From contig NZ_JPVZ01000003.1 in assembly GCF_001662875.1 (NCBI RefSeq), forward strand, positions 372,001 to 436,000: 64,000 nucleotides of DNA, given 5' to 3'. Made by a program: the position numbers and the translations under genes. The notes beneath the pieces are model-generated. The model was given only the letters and a program-made list of their open reading frames with translations, made no database searches and was not told where the DNA came from. The stretch comes from Thalassospira tepidiphila MCCC 1A03514. GTDB taxonomy: Bacteria > Pseudomonadota > Alphaproteobacteria > Rhodospirillales > Thalassospiraceae. Positions 7,734-16,886 of this stretch are shown piece after piece (the stretch's first letter is position 1; each line of letters begins with the position of its first letter).

Positions 7734-8837
7734 CTATCTCGCAGAAAAGTCTCTAATTGCCTTTGCTACGTAGCGACACTGGTCAGTACTGAGATGCGGC
7801 CCGATTGGCAGGCTAAGCACGTCTTTGGCAAATTGGTCTGCAAATGGATAGTTGCCGTTTGCCGGGAGACTGTCAGCGTATGCTTGCTGCCTGTGGGAGG
7901 GCACCGGATAGTGAATGCCGGTACCAATGTTATGCTGGGCAAGATAGCTTTGCAGCTTGTCACGTTCAGGCTGACGTATGACAAAAAGGTGCCATACCGC
8001 ATCCGCCCATTCCGGGATTGCAGGCAGAATGACGTTGCTGTCTTGCAATTCCTCTAAGTAAACTGTGGCTTGCTCTTTGCGCAAATTGTTCCATTGATCA
8101 AGGTGTCGAAGCTTGACTTCAAGCATTGCTGCCTGCAGCGGGTCTAGGCGGCTATTAAAGCCTTTCACCTCGTTAAAGTACTTCTTCCGGGAGCCATAAT
8201 TTCGCAGAATTCTTATCTTTTCTGCGAGTTCTGCGTCGTTTGTGGTGATTGCGCCGCCATCCCCAAACGCACCGAGGTTTTTGGCCGGGTAAAAGCTCCA
8301 TGTTGCGATGGTTCCGTGTCCACCGATTTTGCGGCCTTTATAAGAGGCCCCATGCGCTTGCGCGGCATCTTCAATCACTGGGATGTCATGTTTCTCCGAT
8401 ATCTTAAGGATCGGGTCAAGGTCAGCGGGTTGCCCATAAAGGTGAACCGGAATGATTGCGCGTGTTTTTGGTGTGATTGCAGCTTCTATCTGTTCGGGAT
8501 CGATATTGAAACTGTTCGCGCGCGGTTCGACGGGAACGAGATTTGCACCAACCTGCGAAACGGCAAGCCAGGTCGCAATAAAAGTATGAGACGGAACGAT
8601 AACTTCGTCGCCGGGGCCAACATCAAGTGCACGCAGGGAAAGCACCAGTGCATCAAGACCACTTGCTACCCCGACGCAATGTTTGACATTGCAGTAGTTT
8701 GCATATGTATCTTCAAGACTTTCAACAGCGTCGCCTAGGATGTAAAAGCCGGATTCCATAACCTGTTGATAAGCGGCGTCTATATCCGTCTTGATCGCGC
8801 GGTACGTATGACCCGGATCGAGAAAATCAACTTTCAT
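7734..8837 (-). CDS. fdtB: DegT/DnrJ/EryC1/StrS-family sugar aminotransferase, FdtB-like
   Basis: PLP-dependent transfer of an amino group from glutamate to the 3-keto group of a dTDP-6-deoxyhexos-3-ulose is the expected reaction. The 367-residue product has the family features: the start [18 protein letters not shown], Gly-rich GVASGLDAL (56-64), Asp157 and Gln160 in [10 protein letters not shown], and the PLP lysine Lys186 in [16 protein letters not shown]. The same operon encodes an FdtA-type 3,4-ketoisomerase (9845-10255), which makes the 3-keto substrate, so dTDP-Fuc3N or dTDP-Qui3N is the likely product. The partner acetyltransferase and RmlA/RmlB are not in the window. Confidence 0.85.
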   Translation of the reverse strand: MKVDFLDPGHTYRAIKTDIDAAYQQVMESGFYILGDAVESLEDTYANYCNVKHCVGVASGLDALVLSLRALDVGPGDEVIVPSHTFIATWLAVSQVGANLVPVEPRANSFNIDPEQIEAAITPKTRAIIPVHLYGQPADLDPILKISEKHDIPVIEDAAQAHGASYKGRKIGGHGTIATWSFYPAKNLGAFGDGGAITTNDAELAEKIRILRNYGSRKKYFNEVKGFNSRLDPLQAAMLEVKLRHLDQWNNLRKEQATVYLEELQDSNVILPAIPEWADAVWHLFVIRQPERDKLQSYLAQHNIGTGIHYPVPSHRQQAYADSLPANGNYPFADQFAKDVLSLPIGPHLSTDQCRYVAKAIRDFSAR

Positions 8838-8909
8838 CGGCGCTTTTCCTGCTCATCATGTTTCACGGATACAGTTGGCATTTTAACATCGAGTGAGACT
8901 CAGAACCGG

Positions 8910-9797
8910 CTACTTATTTGCTATGCTCTTCAGATAATTCTCGAACTTTGTGCCGAATTCTGCAACGTCAGGGAATTTCCTTGACCAATAACCACTAAGC
9001 GCCCTTGCTTGCTTTGCACCTTGAGTGGCCAGTTCTGTATCAGTGATAACGCCGTTCTTGTGTGAGGCGATTAGCAGGTCAATCCAGTCTGTGATTGCAA
9101 ACACGAAATCGGGGTTGCTATCTGGGTTGGAGTTTGAATTGTGCTGCGGATCGAAACGGAAATAGCTCAACTCTTCATCAATATAATGCGCCTGATGCCT
9201 GAGGGTAGTATTCCAGTAAAAGACAACGTCACTTAAACCTTTTGCGTAAATAGTGTCACTATAGGTCAGTGAGCTGGTCCTGTCATACTGTTTGAGAGTT
9301 TCTCCTCTGAGCATGATTGTTGAAAACTCCCCGACGAAGTTCTGGAAGCTAAGAATCATCTGCCTTTGAAGTTCCCTGCCGTCAATCAAGAATGCTTGAT
9401 TTGCCGGGCGTCTCTCTTTCCCACGTTTGTTTTGGTTATTGATTGTGGCTGATGCAGAAAACACCATACTAGTATTTGAGCTCGACTGAAATGCTTCAAC
9501 CATTCGCTCAACGCAGAATGGATGAAGTAAGTCATCATCGAAAAGTGGTTTGATGTAGTCTCCTTTTGCGGAAAATATCGCGTCCAAAATGTTCTGCCCG
9601 CCTTTCAATTCATTTCGGTAGTAATGAACTCCATTGAAGAGCGCGCATGTCTGCGCAATATTTTCCGTCGGGCAGTTGTCAGACACAATAATCTCGATGT
9701 TACTATAAGTTTGCCCGATCGCCGTCCTTAGAGTTTGTTCAAAAAACTCAGGCTTGTAGCTGGGTATTACAATTGAAACCAATGGGGTTTGAGACAT
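8910..9797 (-). CDS. Family 2 glycosyltransferase
   Basis: The 295-residue product opens with PLVSIVIPSYKPEFFEQTLRTAIGQTYSNIEIIVSDN, the nucleotide-sugar binding start of GT-A fold family 2 enzymes. The DXD-like metal site is seen in KPLFDDDLLHP near residues 98-108. The C-terminal half is divergent, which is normal because acceptors differ. It lies between fdtA and fdtB (gaps of 47 and 72 bp) in one minus-strand operon, so it may transfer the amino-deoxy sugar made by those enzymes to an O-antigen or capsule unit. The exact donor is inference. Confidence 0.85.
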   Translation of the reverse strand: MSQTPLVSIVIPSYKPEFFEQTLRTAIGQTYSNIEIIVSDNCPTENIAQTCALFNGVHYYRNELKGGQNILDAIFSAKGDYIKPLFDDDLLHPFCVERMVEAFQSSSNTSMVFSASATINNQNKRGKERRPANQAFLIDGRELQRQMILSFQNFVGEFSTIMLRGETLKQYDRTSSLTYSDTIYAKGLSDVVFYWNTTLRHQAHYIDEELSYFRFDPQHNSNSNPDSNPDFVFAITDWIDLLIASHKNGVITDTELATQGAKQARALSGYWSRKFPDVAEFGTKFENYLKSIANK

Positions 9798-9844
9798 CTT
9801 TTGCCACTGTCTCCCTTTTTCGAATGTCTTTTTATTAATCTGAA

Positions 9845-10255
9845 CTATCTGTCCGCGGCTGCAGTTAGAAAGGTATGATAGTCCCGGAGGTAATCTTCTT
9901 CGTCATAAAAGTTTGAAGCCAATACCATGCAGACCGATCCGGATGAGAAATTGTCAAGCTCTCGCCAAATCATGGGGCATATGTACAATCCATTGTAAGA
10001 GCGGTTGAGATGGAAGCGTTTTTTTTCTTTGCCATCATCAAGCACGATATCAAAGCTTCCCGACATGGCCACAATCAGTTGGTGCAAGTTCTTGTGTGCA
10101 TGGCCACCTCTTACAGAACCACCAGGAACGTCATAAAGGTAATAGACGCGCTGTATGTCGAACGGAATATGATTGTGTGCCTCAATAAAGGTCAGGTTCC
10201 CCTGACTGTTTGAGATTTTGGGTAGCTCGACAATCTTGCACAGATGAATGCTCAT
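9845..10255 (-). CDS. fdtA: dTDP-6-deoxy-hexose 3,4-ketoisomerase (FdtA/QdtA/WxcM cupin family)
   Basis: The 136-residue protein is a single-domain cupin. FdtA and QdtA convert dTDP-4-keto-6-deoxyglucose into the 3-keto sugar. Family features visible are DIQRVYYLYDVPGGSVRGGHAHKNLHQLIVAMSGS (about residues 33-67, with the catalytic HAHK region), the strand SFDIVLDDG, and ICPMIWRELDNFSSGSVCMVLAS. FdtA gives a galacto and QdtA a gluco product; the sequence alone does not let me decide. It is the first gene of the operon fdtA-GT2-fdtB, divergent from the ATP-grasp gene at 10445. Confidence 0.88.
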   Translation of the reverse strand: MSIHLCKIVELPKISNSQGNLTFIEAHNHIPFDIQRVYYLYDVPGGSVRGGHAHKNLHQLIVAMSGSFDIVLDDGKEKKRFHLNRSYNGLYICPMIWRELDNFSSGSVCMVLASNFYDEEDYLRDYHTFLTAAADR

Positions 10256-10444
10256 ATGATCAAAATCCCATGTTTCGATCTTCCAAAGTTAACCACCAGA
10301 ACTTTGCTTTCGTGTTAATTTCAGAAAAATCTCTGATGCTTGTACATCTTTTCATAGCGCAGACAAAAACTTAACGAATAATTTTAAGGTTCAGTATAGC
10401 TCTGGATATCGACATGATTGGAGAAGGTTGACGGAGATAACGTC

Positions 10445-11401
10445 ATGACGGCAATTCTTCTCGGTGCGGCCGGGACCGGTACATCGTTTGCCATTGCAAG
10501 CAGACTTCGTGCTGTTTGGGGCGATGAGGTCCGTATCGTTTCTGTGGATATAAATCCGCCGGAGTTGGTAACCGCCTCGCTGCTCTCTGATATATTTGTA
10601 CAGGTTCCGTTCGCAGACAATCCTGCCTACGAGAACAAGATACGTACTATCGTACTTTCAGAAGGTATTGATGTTTACGTTCCAATCTTGAACGAAGAGC
10701 ATCTTGTTGCGCAAAATATTATCGGTGATCCGAATTTTGGTGGTCTTGATGTTTGGAGTTCCGAACTATATGCGCGATGCATAGACAAAGAACTAGCCGA
10801 TCAGTTTCTGAAAAGCATCGGTGTACCAACGCCTAAGATCATTGATCCGGTTGGACTTTCACCGCAGGCAGAGTGTTTTGTCAAACCTCGCAGTGGTTTT
10901 GGCAGTAAGGGGGCCCGTAAAGTATCTGTTGAAGAGTTAAGTGATCTCTCAAAATCGGAACTCGAAAGCCTGATTGTTCAGGAAGTATGTGAAGGTCCTG
11001 AGGTCACGGTTGACAGTTTTTACGATGCGCAAATGGATGTATCGTTTGCTTATTGCCGCGAAAGGATTGAAATCAAATCGGGCGTGTGTACTAAGGCGCG
11101 GGTTTTTTTCGATCCTGAGCTTGCCGATATTGCGCGAAGAATTGGCAAGGGCTTGCAGCAACGCGGCACGATTTGCTTTCAGGCGATGAGGGCCAGGAAC
11201 GGGTGGGCGATTACCGATTTGAATGTTCGATCCGGGGCTGGGACCGCGATCACATGTAGTGCCGGGTTCGATGTTTTAGCTGCAGCATTTGCATGTCGCA
11301 CTGGACAGAATTACAGCAAGTTTGTTCGCCAGCTTGCAGTGGATGAAGAGTTTATCGTGACCAGGCAATATACCGAGTTCGTAATGGCTCATCGTCAATG
11401 A
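10445..11401 (+). CDS. ATP-grasp domain protein
   Basis: The ATG at 10445 follows a GGAGATAA ribosome binding site; an in-frame TTG at 10418 is less likely. The 318-residue product has an N-terminal Rossmann-like part (TAILLGAAGTGTSFAIASRL, then VRIVSVDINP) and ATP-grasp elements: CIDKELADQFLKSIGVPTPK, CFVKPRSGFGSKGARKV, LIVQEVCEGPEVTVDSFYD, and the metal-binding strand AITDLNVRSGAGTAIT, where the usual ExN is seen as DLN. The overall plan resembles CarB-like ligases in sugar-modification loci that join a carboxylate and an amine. It overlaps the HAD gene by 4 bases (ATGA), so the two are coupled. Substrate unknown; glycan decoration is inferred from context. Confidence 0.8.
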   Translation: MTAILLGAAGTGTSFAIASRLRAVWGDEVRIVSVDINPPELVTASLLSDIFVQVPFADNPAYENKIRTIVLSEGIDVYVPILNEEHLVAQNIIGDPNFGGLDVWSSELYARCIDKELADQFLKSIGVPTPKIIDPVGLSPQAECFVKPRSGFGSKGARKVSVEELSDLSKSELESLIVQEVCEGPEVTVDSFYDAQMDVSFAYCRERIEIKSGVCTKARVFFDPELADIARRIGKGLQQRGTICFQAMRARNGWAITDLNVRSGAGTAITCSAGFDVLAAAFACRTGQNYSKFVRQLAVDEEFIVTRQYTEFVMAHRQ

Positions 11402-12033
11402 TTTATGCTTTTGATCTAGATGGTACCCTTATAACCGCTCGACAACGCCAGATGACACTCTTGCGAGCTGTTGCAAAACGCATTGATGTGCATCTCGTGG
11501 AAGACGCAGTTTGGCAAAGGAAGCGCGAAGGCATCTCAACATGGGCAGCGTTGTTGGAGATGGGTTTGAATGAAGATAAGGCAAAAGAGATTACCAGTGC
11601 CTGGATTCAGGAGATAGAGACACCCTATTGGTTAAGCCTCGATACACTTTTTGGCGATACGGTGACAGTACTTGATAGTTTTCGGAAAACGGGGAAAACA
11701 TTGATTTTGCTGACAGCGCGGCAAAATAGACGGCTGCTTTTGCAGCAACTTTCGCGTCTTGGGATCAGGGATTATTTCAAGGGTGTTGAGTGTGTATCCC
11801 CGTTTTGTGCTGTCGATGAAAAATCAAACGTACTGTCCCGGCACTCGTTCGCCGGCTTTGTTGGTGATAGTGAAACCGATTTTGCCGCTGCCAATAGGAC
11901 TGGGACACCGTTCTATGGCATTTCTACAGGACAGCGCTCACCAACCTTTCTCGCTGGTTTGGGAGTGGATCGTCCGCACAGTTCACTGCTTGAGGTCAGG
12001 GACGCCATCTTTGGCGCCGTCTTGGATAAATGA
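11398..12033 (+). CDS. HAD-superfamily hydrolase
   Basis: The 211-residue product carries all HAD motifs. Motif I is FDLDGTL with nucleophile Asp6 and acid Asp8; motif II is ILLTAR; the motif III lysine lies in the ECVSPFCAVDEKSNV region; motif IV is GFVGDSETDFAAA. A small alpha-helical cap lies between motifs I and II, as in phosphoglycolate phosphatase-like members. The start overlaps the stop of the ATP-grasp gene, so it should act on the same substrate or product, perhaps removing a phosphate. The exact substrate is unknown. Confidence 0.85.
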   Translation: MIYAFDLDGTLITARQRQMTLLRAVAKRIDVHLVEDAVWQRKREGISTWAALLEMGLNEDKAKEITSAWIQEIETPYWLSLDTLFGDTVTVLDSFRKTGKTLILLTARQNRRLLLQQLSRLGIRDYFKGVECVSPFCAVDEKSNVLSRHSFAGFVGDSETDFAAANRTGTPFYGISTGQRSPTFLAGLGVDRPHSSLLEVRDAIFGAVLDK

Positions 12034-12065
12034 AACAGATTTGAGCGCATTTAAGGAGATCCACT

Positions 12066-12779
12066 ATGGATGCCGAGGAAAAAAGCAGGCTTGAACACAT
12101 AGCGAATAACTCGCTTTATGACAAAGGTGCAAACGCTGCGACCATACACTACGAGTTTGAGGTGTTTCGCAGATTTGTTTTGCCGGGTAGCATTCTTGAA
12201 ATGGGACCCGCAGAGGGTTTGATGACAGGCCATCTTGTTGATCTCGGGCAAGAAGTCGTTTGTGTCGACGGGTCGGAATTTTTCAGCCAGCGTTTGAAAG
12301 AAAAATATCCGTCCATAGAGGTCATTACGTGCCTTTTTGAAGACTTCGAGACCGACCGCAAGTTTGACAACATAGTTCTCGGGCATGTTCTTGAACACGT
12401 TGAAAATCCGGTTCAGATTCTTGAAGTCGCGAAGAAGTTCCTTGCTCCGAATGGTATTTTGTTTGCAGCCGTACCAAATGCCCGCTCATTGCATAGGCAG
12501 GCTGGGGTTATTATGGGGCTCTTGCAGGCTGAGGATGAGTTAAACGACCTCGATAGGCACCACGGTCATCGTCGAGTATTTAATCCCGAAAGCTTCCGCC
12601 AGGCATTCTATCAGTCCGGATATAACATTGATTATTTCGGTGGGTATTGGTTGAAGCCTGTTTCCAACAGCCAGATTGAAGCAAATTGGACTGCCGAGAT
12701 GCTGGAGGCTTTTATGAAGCTCGGGGAGCGATACCCCGATATCGCTGGCGAAATTTATGTCGTCGCCTCGCATAAATAA
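12066..12779 (+). CDS. Class I SAM-dependent methyltransferase
   Basis: An AAGGAG site precedes the ATG by eight bases. The 237-residue product has the SAM-binding loop SILEMGPAEGLMTGHLVDLG (about residues 43-62), the acidic residue after strand 2 (VVCVDGS), and FDNIVLGHVLEHVENPVQILEVAKKFLAPNGILFAAVPN, the motif IV region of Methyltransf_11/23 enzymes. The C-terminal half follows the pattern of sugar or lipid methyltransferases in O-antigen loci. It lies 32 bp after the HAD gene in the plus-strand operon. A role in methylating a glycan or its precursor is inference from context. Confidence 0.83.
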   Translation: MDAEEKSRLEHIANNSLYDKGANAATIHYEFEVFRRFVLPGSILEMGPAEGLMTGHLVDLGQEVVCVDGSEFFSQRLKEKYPSIEVITCLFEDFETDRKFDNIVLGHVLEHVENPVQILEVAKKFLAPNGILFAAVPNARSLHRQAGVIMGLLQAEDELNDLDRHHGHRRVFNPESFRQAFYQSGYNIDYFGGYWLKPVSNSQIEANWTAEMLEAFMKLGERYPDIAGEIYVVASHK

Positions 12780-12806
12780 ATACTCCCCGATAAGGGTAAC
12801 TCAAGA

Positions 12807-13664
12807 ATGACCAATAATTCCCGCTACAACATCTGCATCGTCCAGCCTCCGGGTTATATTCATTCGCTGGCGTTTGCAGAGTTGGCCGAGCTTTTGATGT
12901 ATTCGATCCGGGAGGCGGGGTATCCGGCACAGATTCAGACCAATCAGTTTGTGCAAGGGGCGGTCAATATTATTGTCGGGGCGCATTTACTGGATGTTTC
13001 GGCTCTGCGTGCTGTGCCAGAGGGAACGATTATCCTTAATACCGAGCAGCTCACGGGTGTTGGCGAGAAGTGGCGGGAGCAACTGACGGGCTGGTTTGAG
13101 TCCGGCCTTGAAATCTGGGATTACAGCCCGGCCAATATCGAGGTCATCAAGGCGCTGGGGGCTGAAAAGGTCCGCTACTTGCCGATTGGCTTCCAGAAAG
13201 AGCTCCAGCGGATCGATATTAGCGTCGAACAGGACATTGACGTTCTGTTTTATGGATCGATCAATGAACGCCGGCGCGACATCCTAAGCCAGATTGAAGC
13301 CAAGGGGCTCAACCTGAAGGTCCTGATGGGCGTTTATGGCAAGGAACGTGATCAGTGGATCGCGCGGTCAAAAGTCATTCTGAATCACCATTTCTACGAA
13401 AGCCAGATCTTCGAGATTGTGCGCGTTTCGTATCTTTTGACCAACGCCAAGGCGGTTGTCGCGGAAGTAAACCCGGAAACCGTGATCGAGGATCGATTCC
13501 GCAAAGGGGTCATTGATGTGCCCTATGCCGGTTTGGTCGATGCGGTATGTGACTTGGTTGCCGACACGACCAAACGTAAGGCATTGCAGCGGCGCGCGTT
13601 AAACAGCCTCATCAAATATCCGCAGGGTGAGTTCACCAAACCCCTTTTGGAATTCACGCACTAA
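12807..13664 (+). CDS. Glycosyltransferase family 1-like protein
   Basis: The 285-residue product starts with YNICIVQPPGYIHSLAFAELAELL, a GT-B like N-terminal Rossmann half. Its C-terminal part holds DIDVLFYGSINERRRDILSQIEAKG, then ARSKVILNHHFYESQIFEIVRVSYLLTNAKAVVAE, the arrangement of the nucleotide-sugar domain in compact GT1-like enzymes (the E-x7-E area is SQIFEIVRVSYLL). No signal peptide or membrane helix is seen. It is the last gene of the plus-strand operon that begins with the ATP-grasp gene. Donor and acceptor are unknown. GC content is higher than in the preceding genes, so the island boundary may lie here. Confidence 0.72.
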   Translation: MTNNSRYNICIVQPPGYIHSLAFAELAELLMYSIREAGYPAQIQTNQFVQGAVNIIVGAHLLDVSALRAVPEGTIILNTEQLTGVGEKWREQLTGWFESGLEIWDYSPANIEVIKALGAEKVRYLPIGFQKELQRIDISVEQDIDVLFYGSINERRRDILSQIEAKGLNLKVLMGVYGKERDQWIARSKVILNHHFYESQIFEIVRVSYLLTNAKAVVAEVNPETVIEDRFRKGVIDVPYAGLVDAVCDLVADTTKRKALQRRALNSLIKYPQGEFTKPLLEFTH

Positions 13665-13675
13665 GGCTGATCAAC

Positions 13676-15022
13676 ATGCTCCGAGCACACACGCGTATCA
13701 AAGTTGCAGCGTGCCGTGCCGGTGCCATGTTCGCGCTTGTCTGCATCATTGCCTTTGGGGGAGTGCATCCGGCAACAGCTGAGAACCTGTCACAGGTCCT
13801 TTACCGATTTGAAAATCGGGCACTGACCTTGGGCCGATATGGCGCGGTGGCGGTGTTTCAAGAGCGGCTTTTTACGCAGGCGGCGAACTGTGCAGGCAAA
13901 TCGGCCAGTAGCTATGGCGCGCCGGACGGGGTGGTCGGTGCAAAGACGCGTCAGGCGATCATTGATCTGCAACCTTGTCTGAATTCTGCCGTGCGCAGCG
14001 CTGTTGGTGCCGAAAGTTACGGGGCGATAACGATCGGGCTCTGGCGGTTATTGATGCCAGCCCAGCTGCCACCGCCTGACGCCATCACGCGGGCCAATCA
14101 CCTGACCTTTGCGCTGGAGGGCACGGACTACGACGTCATCCAGTTCAATTTCTGTCAGTCGAGAAATCCCCGCAGCGGCAAGACCTTCCTTGAAGGTGAT
14201 CCCTATTGCCATACCAATGACCCGCGCGCTTACCTGACATGGGGGCCGCGCGGGGCAACCGCCGGGGCAGGGGCAGAAATTCAGCAAATTCTGTTTGCCG
14301 CCGAGCGCGCCAATCCCGGATTGCTGCAAAAAGTCTTTGGCCCGTTTACCGAGGATATGCATCGTCTGGCACTTGGCAACAATGATGCAGCGTTTGATAT
14401 ACTCTGTGCGATCTGGGTAGATGAGCGTAAGCGTACTGCCTTCGAAAAACGCTTTGCCGCCTATGGCGCACGGTATGAGGTGCAGGCGGCATATCATCGG
14501 GTATATGACGCCGCCAATGCCGATGGCGGCAAGATAGCGCGATTTTTCAAATTATATAGTGCCGTGAAACCGGTGATAAATCGTGATCCGACCGAAATTG
14601 ATCTGGCGTTTTTCATCGACCGCGCAACCCATGGCTCCGTCCCGCCGGGCGATATCAGTGATCTTGTCGATCGCATGACAAAGTTCGTCACCCGCACGCG
14701 AAATGTGCCAAGCGCGGGCGAGCTGCGTAAACAACTGGCTGCATGGTTGCCGACACATCACAAATACAATGACCGGCTGGCCCGCGACGCGATTTTCCTG
14801 ATGGATGCCCCGGATGTCGTGGTGTCGGATGCCCATCGGCGCATGTGGCTGCAACGATCCGGGCTAAAGGCCAGTGACTTTGGACTGTCTGACGCGCGCT
14901 ACGTTTCAAGCTATCCTGTTGCAAGCCCCACGGGATACGAGAGGATCGAGAAATTCTATACCGTTTTGCCCGAGGATGCGCGCGCCTGTCCCGATACAGT
15001 GCGCCGTGCGCGCAAAAAGTGA
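13676..15022 (+). CDS. Secreted protein with an N-terminal peptidoglycan-binding-like domain
   Basis: The 448-residue product begins with a Sec signal peptide: basic residues, a hydrophobic core MFALVCIIAFGGV and a cleavage site near PATAEN (about residue 36). The mature N-terminus has the helical pattern of a PG_binding_1 domain, with DGVVGAKTRQAIIDLQ at about residues 83-98. The remaining 350 residues, including LTWGPRGATAGAGAEIQQILF, are not a family I can name with certainty; a lysozyme-like helical domain is possible. Location is periplasmic or outer surface. It begins 11 bp after the glycosyltransferase and may share its transcript. Confidence 0.7.
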   Translation: MLRAHTRIKVAACRAGAMFALVCIIAFGGVHPATAENLSQVLYRFENRALTLGRYGAVAVFQERLFTQAANCAGKSASSYGAPDGVVGAKTRQAIIDLQPCLNSAVRSAVGAESYGAITIGLWRLLMPAQLPPPDAITRANHLTFALEGTDYDVIQFNFCQSRNPRSGKTFLEGDPYCHTNDPRAYLTWGPRGATAGAGAEIQQILFAAERANPGLLQKVFGPFTEDMHRLALGNNDAAFDILCAIWVDERKRTAFEKRFAAYGARYEVQAAYHRVYDAANADGGKIARFFKLYSAVKPVINRDPTEIDLAFFIDRATHGSVPPGDISDLVDRMTKFVTRTRNVPSAGELRKQLAAWLPTHHKYNDRLARDAIFLMDAPDVVVSDAHRRMWLQRSGLKASDFGLSDARYVSSYPVASPTGYERIEKFYTVLPEDARACPDTVRRARKK

Positions 15023-15054
15023 TAACTCCGCAAAAGACTTAGGCTTAGGTTCAC

Positions 15055-15684
15055 ATGAACAAAAATATTGAGCTGCGATACGCGCAAATTTTTGAGGCCC
15101 TAGTTATAGCTATTGCTATGTGCGAACTGCACAATCGCGAGCTATATGAGGATGTTGGAAAGTTGAGCTCGGAGCCTGCGAGGTTACTTTGAGTACTGTC
15201 ATGCGTTTGGGGTTTGGTTGATGACATTTACCGTGTGCGACAATTGGTACAATCAATACCGGGCTTGAATATGCGATCGCCAGAGATGAGAAAGTTTTTG
15301 AGCAGGACGGAAGTCGTGGAAGCTTTTCGGCATTACATTCAGCATTTGAGGCAGGAGCTCGCGAAGCCAGAAAGTATCACAACCCCTGTTTGGGGTTCTC
15401 TGTCTTGGGTAGATCCGTCAGATAAACTGAAGTGTTACACAGCAATGCTCGGAAGGTCTGATGGAAAGGTTCAGAACTACAGTTGTGTTTATGACCGTCA
15501 AGAGCAGAAGTGGGTAAGCCACGTAGCAATTAACATCAAGGGCACATCGTTCAACATTGATCCCGTCGTTGAAGAAATCCAACGAACAAAGTCTTTTGTT
15601 TTTCAATGGTTAAGTGACAAGTCGTCAAAGGGCATGAGCATAAACGTAGAATACCCTGTCTTTGCGATGAGAATTGAAATCTAG
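15055..15684 (+). pseudogene. Hypothetical gene interrupted by an in-frame TGA (45 + about 156 codons)
   Basis: An ATG at 15055 opens a 45-codon frame ending at TGA 15190-15192. The same frame continues without another stop to TAG at 15684. The part before the stop (LRYAQIFEALVIAIAMCELHNRELYEDV) and the part after it (VDDIYRVRQLVQSIPGL) read like one continuous helical domain, and no other start with a good ribosome binding site exists for the second part (only TTG 15214 and ATG 15271). A CGA to TGA change would explain it. GC content is lower than the neighbours, which hints at acquired DNA. Alternatives are two small genes, read-through, or a sequencing error. The protein family is not known to me. 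Confidence 0.55.
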
Positions 15685-15817
15685 TGTAATTTTGCGAACC
15701 AGGGAAATACGTTCCTGCTTCAAGCAATTGCTTGCATCTGCGGGGCTTGTTTGCCAACATCCGGGCGTTATCAATGCCTGTTTTCGAGCAGGTCCTAAAT
15801 ATGGAGTAGGAATTGAA

Positions 15818-16864
15818 ATGAGCGACGTTAAGGTCAAAGTCGGAATTCTCGGTGCCAGTGGCTATACCGGGGCGGAACTGGTTCGCATTCTTGCGCATCA
15901 CGAAGCTTCGGAAATTACCCTGTTGACCGCAGACCGACGCGCCGGACGTCCGTTCGGGGAAGTTTTCCCCCATCTTGCCCATATTAAACTGCCGACCATG
16001 ATCTCGATTGCCGAGGCGGACTGGTCGACCGTGGATCTGATTTTCTGTGCGCTGCCGCATGGCACGACGCAGGAAGTCATTGCCGGTCTGCCTGATCACG
16101 TGAAGGTCGTCGATCTGTCGGCCGACTTCCGCCTGTTTGATCCGGCGACCTACAAGGAATGGTATGGCGCGGAGCATGCCGCACAAGACCTTCAGAAAGA
16201 AGTGGTTTATGGCCTGACCGAACTGCATCGTGAAAAGATCAAAAAGGCACGTGTTGTTGCCAATCCGGGCTGCTATCCGACCCCGGTGCAGCTTGCATTG
16301 ACGCCGCTTCTGGAAGGCAAGCTTGTGCATGCTGACGACATCATCATTGATGCCAAATCCGGTGTGACCGGGGCTGGTCGTGCGCCCAAGGAAATGACGC
16401 TGTATGCCGAAGTCACCGAAGGCATTCACGCCTACGGCACCGGTGGGCACCGCCATGCGCCAGAGATCGAACAGGGCCTTGCCTGGGCGTGCGGTAGTGA
16501 TGTTGTGGTGAACTTTTCCCCGCACCTGATGCCAATGAGCCGCGGTATCCTTGAAAGCATCTACGTCAAAATGACCAACGGCACCACGGCCGAGGACATT
16601 CAGGCTGCCCTTGAAAAGCGGTTTGCCGATGAGCCGTTTGTGCGTGTTCTGCCATTCGGTGTCACGCCGCAAACCCGCCATGTGCGTGGGTCTAACTATG
16701 TGTTGATGGGGGTCGTCAAGGATCGTGTGCCAGGCCGTGTGATCATCGTTGCGGTCGAAGACAACCTTGTCAAAGGCGCATCCGGTCAGGCGGTTCAGAA
16801 CATGAACGTCATGCTGGGCTTGCCCGAAACCATGGGCCTTGAGATCGAACCGCTGTTCCCGTAA
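15818..16864 (+). CDS. argC: N-acetyl-gamma-glutamyl-phosphate reductase
   Basis: ArgC carries out the NADPH-dependent reduction of N-acetylglutamyl phosphate in arginine biosynthesis. The start at ATG 15818 after GGAGTAGG gives MSDVKVKVGILGASGYTGAELVRIL, a typical N-terminus; an ORF start at 15674 would overlap the previous gene. The product has 348 residues, normal for the family. Visible motifs are the Rossmann loop GASGYTG, ALPHGTTQEV, VVDLSADFRL, the catalytic cysteine in VANPGCYPT, and the substrate site GHRHAPEIEQ. It seems to be transcribed alone, with a terminator directly after it. Confidence 0.97.
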   Translation: MSDVKVKVGILGASGYTGAELVRILAHHEASEITLLTADRRAGRPFGEVFPHLAHIKLPTMISIAEADWSTVDLIFCALPHGTTQEVIAGLPDHVKVVDLSADFRLFDPATYKEWYGAEHAAQDLQKEVVYGLTELHREKIKKARVVANPGCYPTPVQLALTPLLEGKLVHADDIIIDAKSGVTGAGRAPKEMTLYAEVTEGIHAYGTGGHRHAPEIEQGLAWACGSDVVVNFSPHLMPMSRGILESIYVKMTNGTTAEDIQAALEKRFADEPFVRVLPFGVTPQTRHVRGSNYVLMGVVKDRVPGRVIIVAVEDNLVKGASGQAVQNMNVMLGLPETMGLEIEPLFP

Positions 16865-16886
16865 GCGAACCGGCGAACAATAAGTT

